This document shows, piece after piece, positions 1-5,970 of a stretch of 7,396 bases of DNA (the stretch's first letter is position 1; the number at the start of each line of letters is the position of its first letter). Below the pieces are notes generated by a model, which had not been told where the DNA came from, searched no databases, and worked only from the letters and a program-made list of their open reading frames with translations. The DNA lies in the NCBI GenBank assembly GCA_902494935.1, contig CABUVH010000098.1, positions 1 to 7,396 of the forward strand, given 5' to 3'. The position numbers were made by a program, and so were the translations under genes. Source of the DNA: an uncultured Collinsella sp. Lineage in GTDB: Bacteria; Actinomycetota; Coriobacteriia; Coriobacteriales; Coriobacteriaceae.

Positions 1-1239
1 CTTATCGGTACGTATATCGTTGGCCAGTTTGGCGGCAAGCTCGCGCTGGGTGGCATTCAAGCCACGATGGTGCTCACCGAGATCTGCATTGGCTTTTGCG
101 TTGGCGTCGGCGCCGGCTGCGCGGTCATTACCGGTCAGTATTTTGGCCAGCACGATGATGAGCGACTGAGTCGTTCGGTCCATACAGCCATGACGCTCGC
201 GCTGGTGGGCGGTATCGCTTTCTCGATTCTTGGCATAGTGTTCGTTGAGCCCATGCTGGTGCTTATGAACACGCCGCATGAACTATTGGCCGAGGGTGTG
301 GCCTATGCTCGCTGTTATTTTGCCGCGATGGTTGCGGCGCTGCTGCTGAATATGGGAACCGCACTGCTGCGTGCCGTGGGCGACACGCGCGGGCCCGCCG
401 TGATCATTGCCTCTGGCTGCCTTGTTAACGTGGTGCTGGATATCATCTTTGTCGCTGTGTTGCATATGGAGGCGCTGGGCTGCGGCATCGCAGTGGCGCT
501 GACCATTTGCTCCAATGCAACGATGATCGTGTTGCGCATGATGCGCGCTCCGGGTGCATGGCGTCTTTCGCTGTCTAAGCTCGGTATCGATCGCGGTATT
601 TGCAAGAGTATGATCTCGTGTGGTCTGCCACTCGGTTTTCAATCGGCTGCCTATTCGATCTCGAACGTGCTGATCCAGGTGTCGGTTAATTCGTTTGGCG
701 CCGATGTCACGACTGCTTGGGGTCTATCTGGGCGCCTGGATGGCATTATCTGGATGGTGACCGAGGCGCTCGGCGTATCGATCACTACGTTCTCGGCGCA
801 GAACTTTGGCGCGCGCAACTACGAGCGCATGCGCAAGGGCTACCATACGTCGCTCGTGCTGTCGTTTATGCTCATTGGTGGCCTGTCTGCCGTGCTGCTG
901 GTGTTCTCGGGTCCGTTGTCGCGTCTGTTTGTCGACGATGCTTCGATTTCGGCGTACACCACGACGATTCTTCATTTCATCGCGCCGTTTTACGCGATCT
1001 TCTCGATTATCGAAAACGCGTCGGGCTCCATTCGCGGTGCCGGCGTGAGCTTGCAGCCCATGCTGCTCACGATTTTTGGCACTGTCGTGCTCAGGGTGAT
1101 CTGGGTGTTTGCGATTATGCCGTTCGATCCGTCGCTTGAGCACCTGCTGCTGGTTTACCCCGTAACCTGGCTCATCACCGCAACCATGTTCACCATCTAC
1201 CACCACAGCGGCAACTGGCTCGGCCGCGCCACCGCCTAG
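1..1239 (+). CDS. MATE family efflux transporter, 5'-truncated
   Basis: The reading frame is open from base 1 and ends at TAG 1237-1239, so the start lies upstream. 412 residues are visible, against about 450 for the family, so roughly 40 N-terminal residues are missing. The ATG at 67 falls inside a conserved hydrophobic region and is unlikely to be the true start. The protein is almost entirely hydrophobic helices in two related halves. The first half has a GQYFGQHDDER loop and an ALLRAVGDTRGP motif followed by N and LD, as in MATE proteins. The second half repeats the pattern with a GLSGRLDG segment and an AQNFGARNYERMRKG loop. MATE proteins are membrane antiporters that export drugs or other organic cations using Na+ or H+ gradients. 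The substrate cannot be told from sequence. The gene converges on cobO. Family assignment is firm; subfamily (DinF/NorM-like) is inferred. Confidence 0.9.
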   Translation, partial: LIGTYIVGQFGGKLALGGIQATMVLTEICIGFCVGVGAGCAVITGQYFGQHDDERLSRSVHTAMTLALVGGIAFSILGIVFVEPMLVLMNTPHELLAEGVAYARCYFAAMVAALLLNMGTALLRAVGDTRGPAVIIASGCLVNVVLDIIFVAVLHMEALGCGIAVALTICSNATMIVLRMMRAPGAWRLSLSKLGIDRGICKSMISCGLPLGFQSAAYSISNVLIQVSVNSFGADVTTAWGLSGRLDGIIWMVTEALGVSITTFSAQNFGARNYERMRKGYHTSLVLSFMLIGGLSAVLLVFSGPLSRLFVDDASISAYTTTILHFIAPFYAIFSIIENASGSIRGAGVSLQPMLLTIFGTVVLRVIWVFAIMPFDPSLEHLLLVYPVTWLITATMFTIYHHSGNWLGRATA

Positions 1240-1265
1240 CCATTCGGGACGTCCCCAATGGCTAG
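1236..1265. repeat. 30-bp near-perfect palindrome holding both stop codons
   Basis: The arms CTAGCCATT and AATGGCTAG flank a self-complementary GGGACGTCCC core. The only break in symmetry is one C-C pair at 1245 and 1256. The stop codon TAG of the MATE gene (1237-1239) and the stop of cobO (CTA at 1262-1264 on the plus strand) lie in mirror positions. No run of T follows the hairpin on either strand, so it is not a classical intrinsic terminator. It could block transcription or protect both 3' ends, or be a REP-like dispersed palindrome. Function is inferred only. Confidence 0.65.
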
Positions 1266-1747
1266 TATTCGATGCCTTGGCGGGCTAGGAGTCCTTCGTC
1301 GAAGTAGTGTTTGATGGGGCGCATTTCGGTGACAAGGTCGGCGAGGTTCGCGAGGGGCAGCAGGCCGCGGCCGGTCAGTATGAGCTCTGTGGTGTCGGGT
1401 TTCATCGTGATCAGTTCCTCGACATCCTCTCGCGCCACAAAACCTCGGCGCATGGCCTCGCCGAGTTCGTCCAAAATCAGAACGTCGACCTGTGATATCT
1501 GCTCGCATGCGAGCTCCATGATCTGTGCGGCGCAAGCCTCGGGCGTGTCGCGGTCGGCCTGTACAATTCGCAGCCCTAGGCGTGGCGCGGCATCGTGTTC
1601 GGCGCAGTGCAGCTTCTTGGCAAACTGCAGCATGAGTACGTCGAGCCCATAACCTGTGGCGCGCAAAGCTAGCCCCAAGGCGGCCGTGGTTTTGCCCTTG
1701 CCGTCGCCCGTGTAAATCTGAACCTTGCCGACTTCCAGTGATGCCAT
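1262..1747 (-). CDS. cobO: Corrinoid adenosyltransferase (CobO/BtuR/CobA family)
   Basis: This 161-residue cytosolic enzyme should transfer the adenosyl group of ATP to the cobalt of a reduced corrinoid, making adenosylcobalamin or a precursor. It carries the family P-loop GDGKGKTTAA at residues 14-23, a Walker B-like VDVLILDELGEA at 87-98, and the characteristic C-terminal run with LTGRG (125-129), ADLVTEMRPIKH (136-147) and GIEY at the very end. It is a little shorter than typical members (about 170-200) because it lacks the basic N-terminal extension. The ATG at 1745-1747 is preceded by AAAGGA with a 5-base gap, which supports this start. No other cobalamin gene is visible. Alone it fits salvage or activation of imported corrinoids, but the wider genome is needed to say. 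It is divergent from ftsH and convergent with the MATE gene. Confidence 0.93.
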   Translation of the reverse strand: MASLEVGKVQIYTGDGKGKTTAALGLALRATGYGLDVLMLQFAKKLHCAEHDAAPRLGLRIVQADRDTPEACAAQIMELACEQISQVDVLILDELGEAMRRGFVAREDVEELITMKPDTTELILTGRGLLPLANLADLVTEMRPIKHYFDEGLLARQGIEY

Positions 1748-1825
1748 CTCTGTCCTTTCGTGCCCGGCGTCGGTTTATCGCCGTCTGGGTTGGGTATTCT
1801 AGATAGCATTATCAACCCCAGTAGA

Positions 1826-1830
1826 TGGAG
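1826..1830 (+). promoter_or_regulatory. Shine-Dalgarno that sets the ftsH start
   Basis: TGGAG at this position lies 9 bases before the ATG at 1840. Three in-frame ATGs compete (1825, 1840, 1846). The first has no purine-rich sequence upstream, only CCCCAGTAG. The third has GGAG directly abutting it, which is too close to work. The site therefore favours 1840. Confidence 0.5.
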
Positions 1831-1839
1831 TTTAAGCAG

Positions 1840-3732
1840 ATGGAGATGGATGACAACAAACGTAGACGGAATATGATCCTCTACGTGCTCATCGCCTTCG
1901 TCGTCTACCTCGTGCTCTCGACCGTTCTGTTCCCTAACATCGGTCACACGCAGCAGATTACGAAGACCGATTATTCGACGTTTGTCAAAGCGCTCGACAA
2001 GAAGAGCGTCGACAAGGTCGAGTACAACACGGACGATTACTCGATTTATTACACCAAGAAGGGCGAGGACGAGAACATCGCCTATAAGACGACCGGTGTG
2101 CCGAATGATGCGGGCTTTACCGATCGCGTGCTTGAGTCTGGCGCTTCGCTGGAGTCGGTCGTTCCCGATAAAAACTCGGGTTTGATGACCTACTACCTGC
2201 TTACGCTCATTCTTCCCATGGCGATTTTCTTCCTCATCGGTTGGTGGCTCAACCGCCGCATGAAGAAGGCCATGGGTGACGACGGCCCGTCGATGAACTT
2301 TGGCGGCGGCGGTTTTGGCGGCGGCGGACTGGGTAAGTCCGGCGCGCGCGTGATCGCCTCCAAGGACGTGGGCGTGACCTTTAAGGACGTCGCCGGCCAG
2401 GAAGAGGCCAAGGAGTCTCTCAAGGAGGTCGTCGACTTTCTGGAGAAGCCGCAGCGCTACGAGGAGATCGGCGCCAAGCTGCCGCGCGGTGCTCTCCTTG
2501 TTGGCCCTCCGGGTACCGGTAAGACCCTGCTTGCCAAGGCTGTTGCCGGCGAGGCCGGTGTTCCGTTCTTCAGCATTTCGGGCTCTGAGTTCGTTGAGAT
2601 GTTTGTTGGTCGCGGCGCTGCAAAGGTTCGTGACCTGTTTAAGCAGGCCAAGGAAAAGGCCCCGTGCATTGTGTTTATCGACGAGATCGATACCATCGGC
2701 AAAAAGCGTGATGGCGGCGGCTTTAGCGGCAACGACGAGCGCGAGCAGACGCTCAATCAGTTGCTGACCGAGATGGACGGCTTCGATAACCACAAGGGCA
2801 TCGTCGTCCTTGCTGCCACCAACCGCCCCGACAGCCTTGACCCGGCTCTGTTGCGTCCCGGTCGCTTTGACCGCCGCATTCCCGTCGAGCTGCCCGATTT
2901 GACCGGTCGCAAGAATATCCTTGAGCTGCACGCCAAGAGCGTGAAGACCCAGCCGCCGATCGATCTGACCGCGATTGCCCGCGCCACGCCTGGTGCCTCG
3001 GGCGCCGATTTGGCCAATATCATCAACGAGGGCGCCCTGCGCGCCGTTCGCGAAGGTCGCAAGCGTGCAACCCAGGACGACTTCGAGGAGTCGGTGGAGG
3101 TCGTCATTGCCGGCCAACAGCGTAAGTCCACGGTGCTTTCCGACCACGAGAAGCAGGTCGTTTCCTACCATGAGATCGGCCATGCCATTGTTGCCGCTCG
3201 CCAGAAGGGCTCTGCGCCGGTCACGAAGATCACCATCGTTCCGCGCACGAGCGGTGCCCTGGGCTACACCATGCAGGTCGAGGAGGACGAGCGCTTCCTG
3301 ACCACGCGCCAGGAGGTCCTGGACAAGCTCGCCGTCTACTGCGGTGGTCGCGCGGCCGAGGAGCTCATCTTTGGCGAGATGACGACCGGTGCCGCCAACG
3401 ATATCGAGCAGGCCACCAAGCTCGCTCGCAACATGGTGACGCGCTTTGGTATGTCCGACGAGTTTGGCATGATGGCGCTCGGTACCGTCCAGAATGCGTA
3501 CCTCAACCAGGATACGTCGCTCACCTGCGCCCCCGGTACGGCCGAGCGTGTGGACGCAATTGTCGCCAAGTTGATTGAGGATGCGCACGACCGCGCCCTG
3601 CAGATCCTCAAGGAAAACAAGTTCAAGCTCCACGAGCTGGCTCGTTATCTGTACAAGAAGGAGACGATCACGGGCGAGGAGTTCATGAATCTCCTCACGC
3701 GCGAGAACCCGCTGATGCCCAAGCAGCAGTAA
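1840..3732 (+). CDS. ftsH: ATP-dependent zinc metalloprotease FtsH
   Basis: FtsH is a hexameric membrane protease that unfolds and degrades membrane and regulatory proteins. From the chosen start it has 630 residues, normal for the family. Transmembrane helix 1 is at about 12-31, followed by a short extracellular domain and helix 2 at about 118-137. A glycine-rich linker (FGGGGFGGGG, near 154-165) leads to the AAA+ module. Walker A is GPPGTGKT at 222-229. The pore motif FVG occurs within MFVGRGAAKVRDLF. Walker B is IVFIDEID with D281 and E282. The second region of homology is ATNRPDSLDPALLRPGRFDR. The peptidase has zinc motif HEIGH at 444-448 and a third ligand at D521 in AANDIEQATKLARN. All catalytic parts are present. 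ATG 1825 and 1846 are alternative starts. No tilS or hpt neighbour is seen; the gene is divergent from cobO with a 92-base spacer, which must hold its promoter. Confidence 0.97.
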   Translation: MEMDDNKRRRNMILYVLIAFVVYLVLSTVLFPNIGHTQQITKTDYSTFVKALDKKSVDKVEYNTDDYSIYYTKKGEDENIAYKTTGVPNDAGFTDRVLESGASLESVVPDKNSGLMTYYLLTLILPMAIFFLIGWWLNRRMKKAMGDDGPSMNFGGGGFGGGGLGKSGARVIASKDVGVTFKDVAGQEEAKESLKEVVDFLEKPQRYEEIGAKLPRGALLVGPPGTGKTLLAKAVAGEAGVPFFSISGSEFVEMFVGRGAAKVRDLFKQAKEKAPCIVFIDEIDTIGKKRDGGGFSGNDEREQTLNQLLTEMDGFDNHKGIVVLAATNRPDSLDPALLRPGRFDRRIPVELPDLTGRKNILELHAKSVKTQPPIDLTAIARATPGASGADLANIINEGALRAVREGRKRATQDDFEESVEVVIAGQQRKSTVLSDHEKQVVSYHEIGHAIVAARQKGSAPVTKITIVPRTSGALGYTMQVEEDERFLTTRQEVLDKLAVYCGGRAAEELIFGEMTTGAANDIEQATKLARNMVTRFGMSDEFGMMALGTVQNAYLNQDTSLTCAPGTAERVDAIVAKLIEDAHDRALQILKENKFKLHELARYLYKKETITGEEFMNLLTRENPLMPKQQ

Positions 3733-3758
3733 CGCCGCGGCCGAGCCAGTAAACGCCG

Positions 3759-3796
3759 ACGCCCCATTTGAGCAGCTTTCTCAAATGGGGCGTTTT
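3759..3796 (+). terminator. Strong hairpin terminator after ftsH
   Basis: A perfect 14-bp stem (3759-3772 with 3780-3793, starting ACGCCCCATTTGAG) closes a 7-base loop and runs straight into TTTT (3793-3796). It starts 26 bases after the ftsH stop. It has the form of an intrinsic terminator, but the next gene starts 17 bases after it with no space for a promoter, so it may act as a partial terminator or as an mRNA-stability hairpin. Confidence 0.8.
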
Positions 3797-3801
3797 GCTT
3801 G

Positions 3802-3807
3802 AGAGGG
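3802..3807 (+). promoter_or_regulatory. Shine-Dalgarno of the DUF523 gene
   Basis: AGAGGG lies 6 bases before ATG 3814. It favours that start over the in-frame TTG at 3799, which overlaps the end of the terminator, and over ATG 3808. Confidence 0.6.
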
Positions 3808-3813
3808 ATGGAA

Positions 3814-4266
3814 ATGAAGATCGTGGTGAGCGCCTGCTTGATGGGCGAGAGCTGCAAGTATAACGGGCTCGATAACTACCACCGCGCGTTGGTCGAGGCT
3901 TGCGAGCGCACGGGGACCGAGGTCCTCCTCGTGTGCCCCGAGGTCTTTGGCGGCCTGCTCACGCCGCGCAAGCCGTCCGAGATTGTGAACGGCGAGGTTC
4001 GTACCTGCGAGGGCATCTCGGTTGATCGCGAATTTCGCCTGGGTGCCCAACGTGCGCTCGATATGTGCGAGCAGGCAGGCGGACCGGAAGAGATAGTCGC
4101 GTGCATCCTTCAGGACCGCAGCCCCTCGTGCGGTGCGGGTCACATCTACGACGGCACCTTTAGCGGTACGCTCACCGCGGGCAACGGTGTTTTCGTCGAC
4201 CTGCTCCTGCGCCACGGCTACCGTGTGATCCCGGCAAGCGAGTTCGACCCCAGCATGTTGAAGTAG
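3814..4266 (+). CDS. DUF523 / TudS-family Fe-S protein (putative thiouracil desulfidase)
   Basis: This 150-residue protein begins MKIVVSACLMGESCKYNG, the usual start of DUF523 proteins. It also has the family motif CPEVFGGLLTPRKPSE and the C-terminal ILQDRSPSCG. The three hallmark cysteines are C8, C41 and C106; C14 is an additional one. Family knowledge: the characterised member TudS removes sulfur from 2-thiouracil using a [4Fe-4S] cluster held by three cysteines, with the open iron site binding the substrate sulfur. No signal peptide or membrane helix is seen, so it should be cytosolic. Membership is clear. The thiouracil activity is inferred from homology and the real substrate may differ. 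The gene stands between two hairpins and is probably read through from ftsH, though a functional link to FtsH is not implied. The start was chosen from the Shine-Dalgarno at 3802-3807 and the match to family N-termini. Confidence 0.88.
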   Translation: MKIVVSACLMGESCKYNGLDNYHRALVEACERTGTEVLLVCPEVFGGLLTPRKPSEIVNGEVRTCEGISVDREFRLGAQRALDMCEQAGGPEEIVACILQDRSPSCGAGHIYDGTFSGTLTAGNGVFVDLLLRHGYRVIPASEFDPSMLK

Positions 4267-4271
4267 TAAAT

Positions 4272-4308
4272 AAAAGGGGCGGCCATCGAGTAGATGGTCG
4301 CCCCTTTT
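4272..4308. terminator. Bidirectional terminator between convergent genes
   Basis: A 16-bp stem (4272-4287 with 4293-4308, one G-U pair on the plus strand) closes a 5-base loop. It starts with AAAA and ends with TTTT, so each strand yields a GC-rich hairpin followed by U residues. It lies 5 bases after the DUF523 stop and downstream of the minus-strand dehydrogenase, so it can end transcripts from both sides. Confidence 0.85.
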
Positions 4309-4360
4309 GCTGGCAAGCTAGACTATCTCACCAATTGTTCAATGGTATTTACCCATATAA

Positions 4361-4397
4361 AACCTGCCAAAATAAACCTGTCACTTTTTGGTAGGTT
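4361..4397 (-). terminator. Probable terminator overlapping the dehydrogenase stop
   Basis: AACCTGCCAAAA (4361-4372) pairs with TTTTGGTAGGTT (4386-4397) through 12 positions with one non-Watson-Crick pair and a 13-base loop. Read on the minus strand the hairpin ends in a U-rich stretch (TTTTATAT). Its 5' arm includes the first two bases of the dehydrogenase stop codon (TTA 4396-4398 on the plus strand). The stem is A/T-rich, so it is weaker than the hairpin at 4272-4308. Confidence 0.5.
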
Positions 4398-5484
4398 AGG
4401 CGAGGAGGGTGTGGCCGTAGGCGTCGGCGGCCTTGATGGCGGCGGCGAACTTTTCGTCGGTGAAGGGCTCCGGGTTACCCTGCTTCCACTCGTTGGTGGC
4501 GTGGGCATACTCACACAGCGCCGGGATGTCGGCCTCGGTAAGGCCGACCTGCTCAAGCGTCACGGGCAGCCCCATCTGCTTGTTAAAGGCGGCGTAGCGC
4601 TCAAGGTTCTCGGTGTCTCCCGTATAGGCAAACAGCACGAGCACGCCCAGGCTCACGACCTCGCCGTGCAGGTAGGTGCCCTCACGCGGAATGCTGCAGG
4701 TGGCGTTGTAGAATGCGTGCGCCACGCTCGAGTTGTAGTAGTAATCGTTCTGGTTGGTCAGGTTCGAGACATAGCCCGTGTTGACCACGATGTCGAGCGC
4801 GATCTGCTTGACGGCCTCGGTCGACAGGTCCTGGCGCACGTCCTCAAGACCCTGGACGCCATAGGTAAACAGCGGCTCGGAGCAGGTGTGGGCGAGTGCC
4901 AGGCCAAGACCGGCGGTGTGCTCCAAATTACCGGCGCTCGTGGCGTACTCGACCTCGGGCTGCTTAGACAGGGCATCGCCCACGCCGGCCCAGAAGTACT
5001 CTGCTGGCGCCTCGGCGATGATCTTGGGGTTGATGAAGATGTGCGCGGGGCGGTTGGGGTACGAATAGCCCTCGAGCGAGCCGTCGTCGTTGTAGACAAC
5101 GGCAATGGCGGTCGCGGCGGAGCAGTTAGAACAGATCGTCGGGACGGTGAAGACGATCTTCTTGAGCTCGATGGCAGCTGTCTTGACGGTGTCGAGCGCC
5201 TTGCCGCCGCCGCATGCGATGAGCACGTCGGCTTCCTGGCAGGCAGGGGAGTTCACGACCTTGGCGATATTGGCACGCGTACTGTTGGTGCCATAGACGC
5301 GCGTCTCTAGAATCTCGACGTCGGTACCTTCAAGCGCCGCCTCGATGCCCGGCAGCGCCGCAGCCAGGGCTCGCTTGCCACCGATGATCGCGACCTTCTT
5401 CGCGCCGTACTCGGCCAGCGCGCCGGGCAGCTCGTCAAAGCAATCCTCGCCAACGGTGTAGTCGCTCATTCCAATCGTGCGCAT
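4396..5484 (-). CDS. Iron-containing alcohol / glycerol dehydrogenase family protein
   Basis: This 362-residue cytosolic oxidoreductase belongs to the GldA-like group of the metal-dependent (group III) alcohol dehydrogenases. The N-terminal Rossmann-like half carries the dinucleotide-binding GGGKALDTVK at 92-101, with D98, and the TICSNCSAATAIAVVYNDDG segment at 116-135. The helical half holds the three expected metal ligands: D170 (GVGDAL), H256 (SVAHAFYN) and H273 (YLHGEV), spaced as in glycerol dehydrogenase. It resembles the GldA/YbdH (HcxA) branch, so the substrate could be glycerol, a hydroxy acid or another small alcohol; sequence does not decide this, and no symbol is given. The start ATG at 5482-5484 has AGAAGG 5 bases upstream. 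No glycerol or dihydroxyacetone kinase genes are adjacent. It is a single-gene unit, divergent from the ileS leader and convergent with the DUF523 gene. Confidence 0.9.
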   Translation of the reverse strand: MRTIGMSDYTVGEDCFDELPGALAEYGAKKVAIIGGKRALAAALPGIEAALEGTDVEILETRVYGTNSTRANIAKVVNSPACQEADVLIACGGGKALDTVKTAAIELKKIVFTVPTICSNCSAATAIAVVYNDDGSLEGYSYPNRPAHIFINPKIIAEAPAEYFWAGVGDALSKQPEVEYATSAGNLEHTAGLGLALAHTCSEPLFTYGVQGLEDVRQDLSTEAVKQIALDIVVNTGYVSNLTNQNDYYYNSSVAHAFYNATCSIPREGTYLHGEVVSLGVLVLFAYTGDTENLERYAAFNKQMGLPVTLEQVGLTEADIPALCEYAHATNEWKQGNPEPFTDEKFAAAIKAADAYGHTLLA

Positions 5485-5618
5485 AGCAACCTTCTTTCGT
5501 TCGATAAAGTGCTTTCAGGTATTTTGCTCCTAGAGAAGGGCTGTAATAGCGAGAAATTTCGAACGTATAAAACCAGTGTTGAGGGTTTTTCGCCGGCGCG
5601 GAACGTGCTAGCATACTC
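5485..5618. other. A/T-rich divergent spacer upstream of the dehydrogenase
   Basis: No gene is seen here. The stretch is A/T-richer than its surroundings and must carry the minus-strand dehydrogenase promoter. It contains short inverted repeats (AAAG-TG-CTTT at 5506-5515 and GAAATTTC at 5553-5560). I could not pick a convincing -35/-10 pair for the minus strand. The plus-strand ileS promoter candidate lies at its right edge. Confidence 0.4.
5606..5614 (+). promoter_or_regulatory. Candidate extended -10 promoter for the ileS leader
   Basis: TGCTAGCAT fits an extended -10 (TGn followed by a TATAAT-like hexamer, 4 of 6 matches). It lies just before the first base-paired T-box element, placing the transcript start near 5620. 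No good -35 hexamer is found at 16-18 bases, which extended -10 promoters tolerate. The same TAGCAT hexamer occurs at 1804-1809 upstream of ftsH. Confidence 0.4.
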
Positions 5619-5839
5619 CGCATAAGCGTTGATGGGGACGAGTAGTCGGCCGTCCGCATGCTACAGAGAGCGGGGAGCGCTGAGAACCCGTGCATGCGAC
5701 CGATGAAAATCACCCCGGAGCTGCGGTCCCAACGGACGTGCCGCGCAGGTTCGTCTTAGTAGACATCGCCGAGATGGTCGTCGATACAGACCAGCCGAGT
5801 AACGGATGCGAGCGCGCGGCGACGCGAGCGAGGGCATCT

Positions 5840-5907
5840 AAGCTGGGTGGTTAAGCGAAGAGCTTTTACGGACAGACTGTCCGTTTTGTGGCGCTTCGTC
5901 CCAGCTT
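5840..5907 (+). promoter_or_regulatory. T-box antiterminator
   Basis: AAGCTGGG 5840-5847 pairs perfectly with CCCAGCTT 5900-5907, and GCGAAG 5855-5860 pairs with CTTCGT 5894-5899. Between the helices on the 5' side is the standard 7-base bulge (5848-5854), reading UGGUUAA. UGGU can pair with the ACCA end of uncharged tRNA-Ile. The remaining UAA departs from the usual ACC. The apical part carries an extra 7-bp hairpin (5868-5874 with 5878-5884). Confidence 0.85.
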
Positions 5908-5927
5908 GTAGGGACGGGCGCTTTTTT
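5890..5927 (+). terminator. T-box leader intrinsic terminator
   Basis: GGCGCTTCGTCCC (5890-5902) pairs with 5911-5922 through about 12 pairs with one bulged T and an 8-base loop, followed by six T (5922-5927). The 5' arm reuses bases 5894-5902 of the antiterminator, so the two folds exclude each other. When tRNA-Ile is charged the terminator should form and stop transcription before ileS. Confidence 0.85.
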
Positions 5928-5970
5928 GGTGCCCAGAGGGCGTGCGCGCCCATGACAAGAAAGGGGTACC

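Larger units (their letters stand above)
5619..5927 (+). promoter_or_regulatory. T-box riboswitch leader, isoleucine-specific (AUC specifier)
   Basis: This leader senses charging of tRNA-Ile and controls ileS. Stem I: GGGG 5634-5637 pairs with CCCC 5713-5716, TCGG 5646-5649 with CCGA 5700-5703, CGCATGC 5655-5661 with GCATGCG 5692-5698, and CGGG 5671-5674 with CCCG 5687-5690. Conserved internal motifs are AGTA at 5641-5644 opposite GAA at 5705-5707 (loop E/S-turn), and AGAGAG at 5665-5670 with TGAGAA at 5681-5686 (the distal tRNA-elbow module). The specifier codon is ATC at 5709-5711 followed by the usual A, matching the downstream isoleucyl-tRNA synthetase. Further helices are CTGCGG 5721-5726 with 5741-5748, TGGTC 5775-5779 with GACCA 5789-5793, and a stem III closed by GATGC 5805-5809 and GCATC 5834-5838. 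The antiterminator and terminator that follow are listed separately. This is a transcriptional T-box, not the translational type known for some actinobacterial ileS genes. Confidence 0.92.

Noticed and set aside
1748..1824. Sigma-70 promoter for ftsH in the cobO-ftsH spacer
   Set aside because: TAGCAT at 1804-1809 is a possible -10, but there is no TG extension and no acceptable -35 at the right distance, so I did not list it as a feature.
1669..3633. Long minus-strand open frame of 654 codons
   Set aside because: It lies antisense to ftsH, which has every catalytic motif of its family. The frame is open only because of the codon bias of a high-GC gene, and its translation has no recognisable domain.
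4294..5310. Plus-strand open frame of 338 codons
   Set aside because: It is antisense to the dehydrogenase and begins inside the bidirectional terminator.
5506..5515. AAAG-TG-CTTT inverted repeat upstream of the dehydrogenase as a catabolite (cre-like) operator
   Set aside because: The arms are only 4 bases and the wider match to the cre consensus misses the central G and the terminal C. It is too weak to call.
5938..5951. Hairpin GGGCG/CGCCC between the leader terminator and the ileS Shine-Dalgarno
   Set aside because: It is only 5 bp, has no U-tract and does not cover the Shine-Dalgarno, so it cannot be supported as a second terminator or a translational switch.
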